A DNA stretch of 32,389 bases, taken from Phaeodactylum tricornutum CCAP 1055/1. Its lineage: Eukaryota; Bacillariophyta; Bacillariophyceae; Surirellales; Neidiaceae. Positions 1 to 8,355 of this stretch are shown one piece after another; positions within the stretch are counted from its first letter, which is position 1; every line of letters begins with the position of its first letter. The position numbers were made by a program, and so were the translations under genes. The notes beneath the pieces were generated by a model. That model was not told the DNA's origin. It saw only the letters and a list, made by a program, of their open reading frames with translations, and ran no database searches. Where the stretch lies: NCBI RefSeq assembly GCF_000150955.2, contig NC_011701.1, forward strand, positions 1 through 32,389, in the 5' to 3' direction.

Positions 1-739
1 TACCAAGCTCGACGTTTCCTTGAGACGGACTCAAGGTGAGTTTACCAAATTCTGCGCGATAAGCAGCAGTGGTTTGACGAGAAACCAAGACTGTTAATCT
101 GTTACGATATACACCAATGTACACCGTATGGACAGAAGCGCTGTTAGGAACAGAGCCTGGTAAACAGAGGAGGGCGTTATTACGAACGACCGGCGATACA
201 CCTAAGGGACTTAGGGACTGTAAAACTCTACTCGTTGACAACGCTCCCCACGGGTTAGACAGCGGATACGAGGACCTGTGCGATAAAGGCAGTACGGATC
301 AAAGAACTTATAAAACAAAGATTGAAGAATTAGTGCTATAAACTAGTTCTTGTTGTTTCTCTGATTTGCCAAGATACAACAAAACCTGAGGAACAAACTC
401 AAACAAAACCAAATATCTTTCCTTTGCCATAGTATCCTTATACCATGGCGCACGCTCACATATACTTATAGTGGAACCTGAAATACCTTTCATAACACAC
501 ATGCCACGGAAAATGGGGTGCATCCATTTACATCCGTTAGTCAGGTGATAAGTATTGGCCGTCCCACTCCGTTGCCACTGTCAGAACACGACTGACTCCG
601 TCGCGTTCTCTCCAACGCCTGATACATCGTTGTACTTGGGAATTCCATACAATAAGACCGAATTAACTTCCATGCGACTCACTTCATCCTTGTAAACACT
701 CCAACTGCCATCCACCGTGTTGACACCTAACGGACGGAC
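1..739. other. Left-edge sequence with no recognised gene
   Basis: I recognise no conserved protein in this stretch. Short open frames occur on both strands (for example 117-341 on + and 308-523 on -), but none shows a familiar motif. It probably belongs to the upstream part of the retroelement that follows, because integrase-like coding begins near 740 with no visible boundary. No copy of the 3' LTR sequence (3644-4025) is seen here, so the 5' LTR lies left of the window or is lost. Confidence 0.4.
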
Positions 740-785
740 ATTCTTGGTGGACATGTCGCATGGTACTAAACCGTGACACAGAGCA

Positions 786-1097
786 TTGAAACGCATGACT
801 ACATGGGCTATGAAAAAGTCATCTGCACCGTTATATTTATGGGCTTTTTGCCTGGAGTTGCAAAGTATGATTCGATCGTCAATTGCCCATAACATTTATG
901 CATTGAACAACAATGTACCGAACACGGCAGTGTCAGGTGATACGACGGATATCAGTCACTTATGTGAATTCGCTTGGTATGATTGGATATGGTATTTGGA
1001 CCCAGTCGACTTGTCGGTAGACAAACGGAATCTAGGTCGCTGGCTTGGTCCTGCGCATGACATTGGTGATGTTATGTGTGCGCGTATACTTGTTTGA
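786..1097 (+). pseudogene. Copia integrase C-terminal part (fossil)
   Basis: The translation resembles the stretch downstream of the copia integrase core: an LWAFCLE segment, then LNN-x-PNTAVSG-TDIS, then WYDWIWYLD and LGRWLGPAHDIGDVMC. The last block matches the typical copia pattern in which the element protein announces a substituted residue and ends near a GRWLGP-H-x-G-x-MC motif. It is part of the retroelement polyprotein and is not a host gene. It belongs to the same fossil copy as the RT frame to its right. Confidence 0.75.
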
Positions 1098-1163
1098 AGT
1101 GGTCAAGTGGTATCTTGAACTTCTTACTCGCCACTTTCTACAGCTGATCTTAATTCCAGGGAG

Positions 1164-3485
1164 GTGCAATTAGACAAGTCCTCATTTGACGCAACTTTGA
1201 GCTATAATAACTGTGATGATGCCATTGCCCCTGTGTTTCCTGAAGAGAATAATGTATTTTGCGCTTATTCAGATGATTCGACAGGGGACGAGCCGACAAT
1301 GCCTCAAGCAGACGAGTTAGATCACGAAGCTTTCGATGAGTACCTTGATGCTCAAGTTGTGTTACCGTACAAAGACATTGCTACCACTGGAACAGTCATT
1401 GCGCGAAAAAAGGATCGCGATGGTAACGTGATAGGGAAATCACATCCCAATCCTGTTTTGGATACGAGAGTTATGGAAGTCCAGTTCCCAGACGGTAATG
1501 TGCAGGAATTTGCTGCTAACGTTATTGCGGAACACTTATATTCGCAGGTGGATGATGAAGGACGCCGGTTTCGAATAGTAGATGAGATCATTGATCACAA
1601 GATGGATGGATCGGCAGTCGCACCTGACAATATGTATTATACGGACAAGCATGGTGTGAAACGCATAAGACGAACCACGAAAGGCTGGGTGTTGTTATTG
1701 CAATGGAAGGACGGATCTACAACTTGGTTTCCTCTTAAAGATCTGAAGGAATCGAATCCAATTGAAGTCGCCGAATATGCCGTTGCTAACAAACTGATTC
1801 ATGAGCCAGCTTTTGCTTGGTGGGCACCAGACGTATTGCAGAAACGTGATCGTATTATTTCCGCGGTAAAGACGAGATACCTTAAACGGACCCACAAGTT
1901 TGGTATTTGTATGCCAAAATCGGTCAAGCAAGCTCTCGAGATTGACCGAGATACTACCACTTCGTTGTGGACGGATGCGATCAAGAAGGAAATGACAAAT
2001 GTTATGCCAGCATTTAAAATTCTCGATCAGGATGCTCCTAAACCAGTTGCTCATACATGGATACCATGTCACATGATATTTGATATCAAAATGGATTTTA
2101 CTCGCAAAGCCAGATTCGTCGCCGGGGGACATGTAACAGATCCGCCGAGTTTGATTACATATGCCAGTGTTGTTTCGCACGATAGTGTTTGCATTGCTTT
2201 ACTCATCGCATCTTTGAATTCATTGGATATACTTGGTGCCAATGCGCAGAATGCTTATTTGAATGCTCCAGTTCGCGAAAAGGTATATACAACATGTGGT
2301 CCAGAGTTCGGAAAGTCAGTGGAAGGTCGTTATGCACTTATTGTTTGTGCGTTATATGGTTTGAAGTCAAGTGGGGCAGCATGGCGTGCTCACTTAGCTG
2401 CGACAATGGAGGAGTTGCATTTTATCTCTTGTCTTGCAGATCCAGATGTTTGGCTTAGACCAGCTCAGAAACACAATGGTACAAATTACTATGAGTATGT
2501 GCTTATTTATACCGATGATTTCCTATGTATCAGTACAGATCCGAAGAAGATCCTGGATTCGATTGGTATGCATTTTAAACTCAAGCCTGAATCAATTAAG
2601 CCGCCCAAGGTATATTTGGGAGCAAATCTTGGACGTTTTACGTTACCCGATAATCCATCGAAACAGCAATGGTCAATGAGTTCCACGAATTATGTGAAAC
2701 AGACAGTTGCAAATGTTGGAAAGGATTTGGATGAAGTTGGAAAACGTTTATCTACAAAGATTACGTCACCTATGTTGTCAAATTATCGACCGGAGCTCGA
2801 TGTTTCCCCTGTGTTGGATGCGGAACGTGCTAACTATTTCCAGTCACAAAAAGGAGTTTTGAGATGGGCAGTTGAAATTGGTCGCATTGATATAATGTGT
2901 GAGGTGTCTATGCTCTCATCTTTTCTCGCAATGCCGCGTGAAGGACATTTAGCTGCAGTATTTCATATTTTCGGATATTTGAAGTCACATCACAAGTCTC
3001 GATTGGTATTTGATGATTCTTATCCGGTGATTGACAACAGCTTTAACGATGATGCAGATTGGACAGATTTTTACGGTGATGTTAAAGAGCCTATTCCACC
3101 GAATGCTCCAGAACCACGTGGTAAGGTGGTGGAGATTATAGCTTTTGTTGACGCTGACCATGCGGGAGACCGTGTTACTCGTCGTTCTCGAACAGGTGTT
3201 TTGATTTATATCAATCCTTCTCCGATTATGTGGTTCTCGAAGCGTCAGAATTCAGTTGAAACGTCTACTTTTGGTAGTGAGTTTGTTGCATTAAAGATTG
3301 CTACTGAGATGATACAAGGTCTACAATACAAGTTACGTATGATGGGTATTCCTATTGATGGTCCGGCTAAAGTTCTTTGTGACAATATGTCGGTTGTATA
3401 CAATACTACGGCACCAGAATCAGTGTTGAAGAAGAAAAGTAACGCGATAGCGTATTATTTCGTACGAGAGAATGTTGCCATGTAG
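1164..3485 (+). pseudogene. Copia reverse transcriptase and RNase H region (fossil)
   Basis: An acidic start is followed by a chromo-like segment (about residues 175-195, with WVLLLQWKDGSTTW) that is common upstream of copia RT. The RT core follows, with RARFVAGGH-like KARFVAGGH, the LDI-x-GAN-x-QNAYLNAP block, ALYGLKSSG and the catalytic YTDD (the copia family has Y-x-DD). RNase H follows, with DADHAGD, RRSRTG, the KRQNSVETSTFGSEFVA block and LCDN. This order defines Ty1/copia rather than gypsy. The reading frame belongs to a broken element, and its final segment lies just right of the frame given here. Confidence 0.9.
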
Positions 3486-3643
3486 GTGATCAAGATTGTA
3501 TATGAACCATCAGAATCAAATCTAGCGGACATACTTACGAAGGTTCAAACAGGTCCAGTGAGACAAGCTATCATACGAAGTATTTTATGGTGATTCAAGT
3601 TACAAGAAGGGTTTGCCGACTTTCCCGTTCTCAACAGGTTCAA

Positions 3644-4025
3644 TGTTGGGACAAATTGCATTTGCATTATATTTGTCATTGCATGCAGTGTCGAAGTTTT
3701 ATTTTTATTTGGTTCCCTATTTTCCCATTGTGGTTTTGAGGGGACACATTTCGCCAAGGTTATGTTCATGGTCTCAATGTGAGGGGACTAGAAAAACCGT
3801 ACGACAAGCCTATCGGGGTTCGTTATCCCTTTATCTTGGGTATATGTGTATAAGTCTTTGTTTTACGTCTTTTTATTGTATCTACAATCCTTTGGTCCCA
3901 CAGACACGTTTTAGCCCGTTATCGTTGCAGTTTTCTATACGTGTAAGTGTGTACAGTTATAAATTTTCAAAAATTGAGGAGATCAAACTCGATAGAAACG
4001 AAAACAAAGATTCCGTTGTCGAACA
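3644..4025 (+). repeat. 3' LTR of the copia element
   Basis: The stretch begins TGTTGGGACA and ends TGTCGAACA. These are near-inverted TG...CA termini, as expected for a copia LTR, and it sits directly after the RNase H end. An internal part (about 3789-3940) recurs with roughly 85 percent identity by eye at 13693-13842, which confirms that it is repetitive in this genome. No clear polypurine tract is visible just before the start, so the exact left end is tentative. No matching 5' LTR is present in the window. Confidence 0.65.
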
Positions 4026-4664
4026 GCTTACAAGTGGAGGTATCTGAGGTAGAGATATTCAAGTAGATGTCGTACCTTGACGTAAACATGACGTAATAAG
4101 TGTGACGATTAATAGGATTCTGTTAGAAGGCCGAGTCGGTGTAATTCAAGTTACGTAGTTGACGTGCCGTAGGCATTTTTGTTGACTCGCAGAAACTCCG
4201 GGTTATCCTTTATTGTTTACTTAAACAATCGGATAGTGATCCCAGAGGAATTACTACTTACAAAGTCGTTTAGGGGTCCCAGAGAAAATGTTTACACGTC
4301 GGATAGTGATCCCAGAGGAAACATTTAGATGTCGGATAGTGATCCCAGAGGGATTACTTAGGAATAGTTTTTGTGTAACTTTTTGACAGTAATGTATATA
4401 TATACTACTCGGGGATCTCCCTCCCCTTAGGGAATAGTGCATTAGCTCCTTTCTACGTCTTGTACGTACCTGACCCTAACCCTCTGTATTGTCACCCGGA
4501 TATTGATGTACATTTACTTTCCGAAGTTCCGTCCTTTACGCAATATGTGGTGACAGTCAGTCATCCCGGAAATACGGCATTTCATATCGGTAAATAGTGT
4601 CGACGATGCCGCCATCCTAAAGAAAGTTGGTTCTCCCTCTCATAGTGGAACAAAGACGACGAAA
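4026..4664. other. Intergenic region between the retroelement and PEX3
   Basis: This stretch holds the minisatellite (4229-4365), two TNACWGTNA palindromes (4384-4392, 4551-4559) and an AT-rich TATATATATA-type run near 4395-4405. The second palindrome lies about 105 bp upstream of the PEX3 start. An antisense open frame over the minisatellite (4254-4442) repeats a short SGITIR peptide and is best explained as a by-product of the repeats. No gene is recognised. Confidence 0.6.
4229..4365. repeat. Four-unit minisatellite, unit about 33-36 bp
   Basis: The core TCGGATAGTGATCCCAGAGG occurs exactly at 4229-4248, 4299-4318 and 4332-4351. A diverged copy sits in register at 4265-4284 (TCGTTTAGGGGTCCCAGAGA). 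The spacings of 36, 34 and 33 bp show a tandem array of four units rather than scattered copies. It lies about 300 bp upstream of the PEX3 start and 200 bp right of the LTR. Confidence 0.85.
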
Positions 4665-5981
4665 ATGAGCTCAAAAACCAAAATGCGACGCAAGAAGCAA
4701 TCCATATCCTTAGGTAGCGTTATTTCTGCTGCAGCTGTCGCGTATGGAACATACAAAGTAGCGGATTGGGCGTGGAATCGTTATGTCACAAAACGGAAGA
4801 AAAATGATTATCAAGTCAACGCCGCCATTGCTACTTCTTTCATGAACTTCTTATGCTCGCAAACAAGTGTGGGCGCCCACGCGGAAGATGGAGTCGCTTC
4901 TCATATTGATCACATCCCCGGCCCAAACCGTCGCTTACGAATGCGTCGCCAACGCATGACTCGTTGCAGGCAGGAAGCAGCGCAGGCGCTTCGAGGTTTC
5001 TCACCGGCACTCCGGTCGATTGTAGAGTTGCATACAAATACGGCGCAGGCAACCCGGCTGCTCAAGCAACTTCGGGCGAATCGAACCACAGAAAAGCATG
5101 CTACTTCTCGACGTTCTGAAGAACAGGCGCTATGGAAGGAAATTCAACGGAAGACGATGACCCGTATGTTGACAACTGCCTATGCCCATACGATTTTATT
5201 TCTTGTCCTTACCACGCAAGTAAATCTATTGGGAGGACGATTATTCGAGGAATCTTTGCAGAATACTTCCTTGTCTTCAAACGTCTCGATGAGTAACGAC
5301 AGTGTCGCCTCCGATCGAATGGTGTCTTATCAAGAGTCCCATCGTTTTGTCCTCCAGCATACATATGATTATTTTCTGAACAAGGGTGTTCACTCTCTGT
5401 TGTCAACAGTCGAGCAGGCTGTCGATTCTGTTTTGGGAGGATGGAACGTCTTCGATAAAGCATGCCTACACATTTCACGAGAACAGTTTGACTGTGCGCT
5501 CGTGAAAATCCGAGGCTTGATAGAAGGTGGCCTGAGGACAGATGTGAGCAGGACTTCTGGAAGGTCATCAAGACGCGAAAGCATCCTTCGTTTTCTTATG
5601 CCCTCCTCAATCTTGGAGCATTCCATTCAAGACGACCTAGCGAGATCCATTCTCGACGAAACTTGGGATCTTGTAGAAAGCCCTGTGTTTTCGGATGCTC
5701 AACAGGAGTGTTTAAATGCCACTTTTGCATCTATGCGGGATCGTTTTTGGGGCAAGATATTTGATGACAACGGACTTTCTGGGACAAAACCATGGGCGCA
5801 TGTCTTGACCCAACTAAGAACGACGTCCAACAGTTTTTTCGTTGAGAATACACAACGCAAGGACTACGATTCGGCACATAGTCACCAATCCAAAACATTA
5901 GACTCCCCAGCAAGCATTTACTGTACTATGCTGGAAACCTTACCAGCTGTGCTGGAGTTGAATGATGTAAGCTTCAATTGA
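4665..5981 (+). CDS. PEX3: Peroxin-3 (peroxisome biogenesis membrane receptor)
   Basis: 438 aa, no intron. PEX3 docks the PEX19 chaperone at the ER or peroxisome membrane and is needed to insert peroxisomal membrane proteins. The N-terminus carries the family layout: a basic cluster (MRRKK, residues 7-11), then one hydrophobic segment (about 16-36) followed by KRKK, as in the PEX3 membrane-targeting signal. The helical soluble part contains the conserved patch LWKEIQ-x4-TRMLTTAYAHT...TTQVNLLGGR (about 155-200), equivalent to the W-(E/D)-x-(L/I)K-x3-FTR...QLN-(L/I)-(L/I)G block of animal and yeast PEX3. Length is close to the usual 370-480 aa. The first ATG is used. The gene converges on CPSF30, with 51 bp between the stop codons. 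A GTAAGC just before the stop could act as a splice donor, but the frame closes cleanly without it. Confidence 0.82.
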   Translation: MSSKTKMRRKKQSISLGSVISAAAVAYGTYKVADWAWNRYVTKRKKNDYQVNAAIATSFMNFLCSQTSVGAHAEDGVASHIDHIPGPNRRLRMRRQRMTRCRQEAAQALRGFSPALRSIVELHTNTAQATRLLKQLRANRTTEKHATSRRSEEQALWKEIQRKTMTRMLTTAYAHTILFLVLTTQVNLLGGRLFEESLQNTSLSSNVSMSNDSVASDRMVSYQESHRFVLQHTYDYFLNKGVHSLLSTVEQAVDSVLGGWNVFDKACLHISREQFDCALVKIRGLIEGGLRTDVSRTSGRSSRRESILRFLMPSSILEHSIQDDLARSILDETWDLVESPVFSDAQQECLNATFASMRDRFWGKIFDDNGLSGTKPWAHVLTQLRTTSNSFFVENTQRKDYDSAHSHQSKTLDSPASIYCTMLETLPAVLELNDVSFN

Positions 5982-6032
5982 CACTATTCTGTTACTGCTT
6001 AAAGTAGTTTACCAACACTATAGCAGGCCAGG

Positions 6033-7844
6033 TCAAATCGTCTTGGAAAGCTTGTAAGGCGGTAGTGCGATTGGAGGAGCCCTTACAGGAACACCTTCTT
6101 GTATACCCTGTTGGTATTCAAGCATGTACGATAGCGCACCACATTGATTTGCCAACAAGGACGCGACTGCCTCTGTCTGTGGATGTGTCAAAGGCCCAAT
6201 TCTCCCCTGACCACGGGATCGCAGAATATCGTTTAAAATTGCGTCCGTGTCCTCCAAAGGCGGGCATTCGAGGCTTATACGGACGCGAATTTGTACGGGA
6301 AAAGGAGAAGATACAGCTTTGGGATTTTTCGAGAATGCTGAGGGCTCGATATTCATTTTTGCATGCGTTAAGGCTTCAAAGATACCAAACAATAATCGAT
6401 CGGTCACATTGAAAAGAAATATGGATGCTCCCGGTCGGATCGACGACGCCGCCGCCTTCATGTGACTAGGGAGGCCAAAAATACCAAGGCCGAGACACTC
6501 GTCCATTGTGTCAGACGAACAGCCAAAAATAAAACCCGGTCCAGGAATGGTTGGCCATGCGGGATCCGTCGGTGCTCGGAAATCCGTCAAGAGAGCGTCC
6601 GGTGTTGGCGGTTCTTGCTCGCCGGACCAGGATTCGAACAGCGTGACCAGCGGAGCATTCCAGATGGCTTTCATGAGCGATTCTCCTGTGGTGCTAGACA
6701 TGTCTTGACAATACTGCGTAGAACTTGTTGGAAGCAATAGATCAGAAGCAACACCTAGTGCAGTCTCAATTGGGAGTTCCGTTGTGCGGAACCATTCCAA
6801 GGAAATTCGGTGGCAAAAAGGATCCTTTCCATTGTCCGACGATTTTTGGTAAACGCCTGGTGCGGTCAGCAAGGCTGCGCCCTGAATATGATTCGAGTCA
6901 CTGACGGTGAAAAAAATCATGACCTGGTGTTTCCCATCTTGATACGCCGCATTCATTGCTTGTGCATGTTTTCGCTGCAGATACCACTCGTTTTGGACGG
7001 TACTAATGGCTAGATCGTGATGAGTGGCGGCGCGTACGATGTAAAACTTGGCTTGATCTGGTTCTAGGATCGGGTTGGGTTTCCCGCCGCCACTTGCCCC
7101 TCCCTGGAAGTAATCAATTGTAGTGGTGTCTTGGTTGACAAACATGTTGTCTGTCAGCTCGTCGCCACCATCGCCTTCCTCTTCGTTTTCATCTTTGCGT
7201 GGAAATTTTCTTAGTTCCGATTCACCGTGTGCAAAATGACAGTTTTCCGCAAATGGACAGGAACCTTGCAGAAAGTGTTTGCATAAGGAGATTTTGTAAA
7301 ATTCGTTAGGTTTGGGTGCTGTTCGTTTCGTAACTTTTTCTCCATCTTTCGAAGCTTGCATTTGCGAGAGACCTAAAGTGAAATCAGCCACTGCCGGAAG
7401 ATCTTCCCGAGCTCGTCGAATATGCTTGTAACGACAAAATGGTCCGTGGATACAAAATCCTTGGGAATAAAAAACACATTCCATGCGATTCGCTTCACTG
7501 ATATGTCGAAAGGGGCAGTCCTTGATTTTGCAGCGTTCCCCGTGTCGGCAAAGTGGCATTTTCGACAAGTCGTACTGATGCAGAAATTCACACGCCGTTC
7601 CTTTCATGCACAAGTCACGCAGCCAATGGCGGCACACAACCGTACGTAAGCGAGGATCATGTTTTGCGGACGTCAAGACGGGCTTGGCTTCGTCGCCAGT
7701 CGCAAAAACGGAACCTTCCTTGCGATACGGCAGGGGATCGAGTGTTTCGGGAATCCCATGTTCCAACGCGAAATTCTCGAAATCGTATTCGACTTCGTTC
7801 ACCGTGAGTGGTTCCTTTGGCAGTACGGAGGTGGCCGCGGTCAT
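6033..7844 (-). CDS. CPSF30: CPSF30-type polyadenylation factor with CCCH fingers, YTH domain and DCD domain
   Basis: 603 aa, no intron. CPSF30 is the CPSF subunit that reads the AAUAAA poly(A) signal. Four CCCH fingers (C71-H89, C99-H114, C123-H141, C188-H206) match fingers 2-5 of the animal protein; VVCRHWLRDLC and CEFLHQYDLSKMP are nearly identical to finger 2. The usual finger 1 is absent. A YTH m6A-reader domain follows (about 265-400: KFYIVRAATHHDLAIS, NEWYLQRKHA, VMIFFTVSDSNHIQGAALL, ISLEWFRTTELP). The plant CPSF30-L isoform and apicomplexan CPSF30 have the same YTH fusion. Residues 436-535 form a third module that reads as a DCD (development and cell death) domain: GFIFGCSSDTMDECLGLGIFG, SIRPGASIFLFN, LLFGIFEA, FPVQIRVRISLECPPL. 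The protein is nuclear by inference. The second aromatic-cage Trp of YTH is not evident. The gene converges with PEX3 and diverges from the P-loop gene. Confidence 0.9.
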   Translation of the reverse strand: MTAATSVLPKEPLTVNEVEYDFENFALEHGIPETLDPLPYRKEGSVFATGDEAKPVLTSAKHDPRLRTVVCRHWLRDLCMKGTACEFLHQYDLSKMPLCRHGERCKIKDCPFRHISEANRMECVFYSQGFCIHGPFCRYKHIRRAREDLPAVADFTLGLSQMQASKDGEKVTKRTAPKPNEFYKISLCKHFLQGSCPFAENCHFAHGESELRKFPRKDENEEEGDGGDELTDNMFVNQDTTTIDYFQGGASGGGKPNPILEPDQAKFYIVRAATHHDLAISTVQNEWYLQRKHAQAMNAAYQDGKHQVMIFFTVSDSNHIQGAALLTAPGVYQKSSDNGKDPFCHRISLEWFRTTELPIETALGVASDLLLPTSSTQYCQDMSSTTGESLMKAIWNAPLVTLFESWSGEQEPPTPDALLTDFRAPTDPAWPTIPGPGFIFGCSSDTMDECLGLGIFGLPSHMKAAASSIRPGASIFLFNVTDRLLFGIFEALTHAKMNIEPSAFSKNPKAVSSPFPVQIRVRISLECPPLEDTDAILNDILRSRGQGRIGPLTHPQTEAVASLLANQCGALSYMLEYQQGIQEGVPVRAPPIALPPYKLSKTI

Positions 7845-8355
7845 TTTAAAAATTAGGCGCTAGTTGGTCGAAGCAATTAATTTGAGCAATCGGCCGTGCA
7901 AAATAGAAAAATTGGTGAGAGCGGTGGTTTTGTTTTTACGAATGAGCGCTATCAAGTTCCGGAAAACCGCCTTGGGCAACAAATCCAGGACTCCGCCGAG
8001 GGTGCGGGTTTGGTTTGCTTGCTACTGTGACATGGACGTAACTGTAATGTAAAACAGAAATAGTTTTCCATGCTGCGACGGTAGAGTGACATTTATCACA
8101 ATAAAATGCGTCACTACGTGTCCGAAGATCTTTTTGACGTTCTCGTTTCTTGACGCTTTCTTCGCCGTGCATTCTGCACACAACGATAGTCGGTAGGTAG
8201 GTAGGTAGGTAGAGAAACACGACAGGCATCTTGGCATCGATTAACAGAGACTTGACAGAGACAGGATCTAACACATCGAGGTAGTCTCCCGGTGAATCTT
8301 TTGCGGTTCGACGAGCCGCTCAACTTTTTTCGTTCGATTGAGAGCAATTTATAAC
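7845..8355. promoter_or_regulatory. Divergent intergenic region (CPSF30 / P-loop protein)
   Basis: About 510 bp separate the two divergent starts and must hold both promoters. A TNACWGTNA palindrome lies at 8039-8047 (TAACTGTAA), with a near match just before it at 8023-8031 (CTACTGTGA). A (GGTA)5 microsatellite lies at 8192-8212. No ORF here resembles a known protein; the small frames on both strands are treated as chance. Confidence 0.5.
8192..8212. repeat. (GGTA)5 microsatellite
   Basis: Five perfect tandem GGTA units plus one base, in the upstream region of the P-loop gene, about 145 bp before its ATG. It is likely to vary in length between strains. Confidence 0.95.

Larger units (their letters stand above)
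740..4025 (+). mobile_element. Broken Ty1/copia LTR retroelement (CoDi-like), 5' part outside or lost
   Basis: The order integrase end, reverse transcriptase, RNase H, LTR is that of Ty1/copia (Pseudoviridae-like) elements. Diatom genomes carry large families of these, known as CoDi. The integrase C-terminal part (786-1097), the RT/RNase H frame (1164-3485) and a TG...CA-bounded LTR (3644-4025) can be seen. The copy is a fossil with a small number of interruptions (about two to three visible) and no 5' LTR in the window. RT and RNase H remain readable over a long stretch, which suggests only moderate age. The left boundary is uncertain; 740 marks where homology first becomes plausible. Confidence 0.85.

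Noticed and set aside
4034-4047. TGGAGGTATCTGAG resembling a retroelement primer-binding site
   Set aside because: It lies after what I take to be the 3' LTR, and the match to an initiator tRNA end is too weak to call.
4254-4442. Minus-strand open frame with repeated SGITIR peptide
   Set aside because: The peptide repeats simply mirror the minisatellite units; there is no start context, domain or codon pattern to support a gene.
5967-6025. Possible intron at the 3' end of PEX3 (GTAAGC...GCAG)
   Set aside because: The frame ends at 5981 without splicing, the length suits PEX3, and splicing would run the exon into the 3' end of CPSF30.
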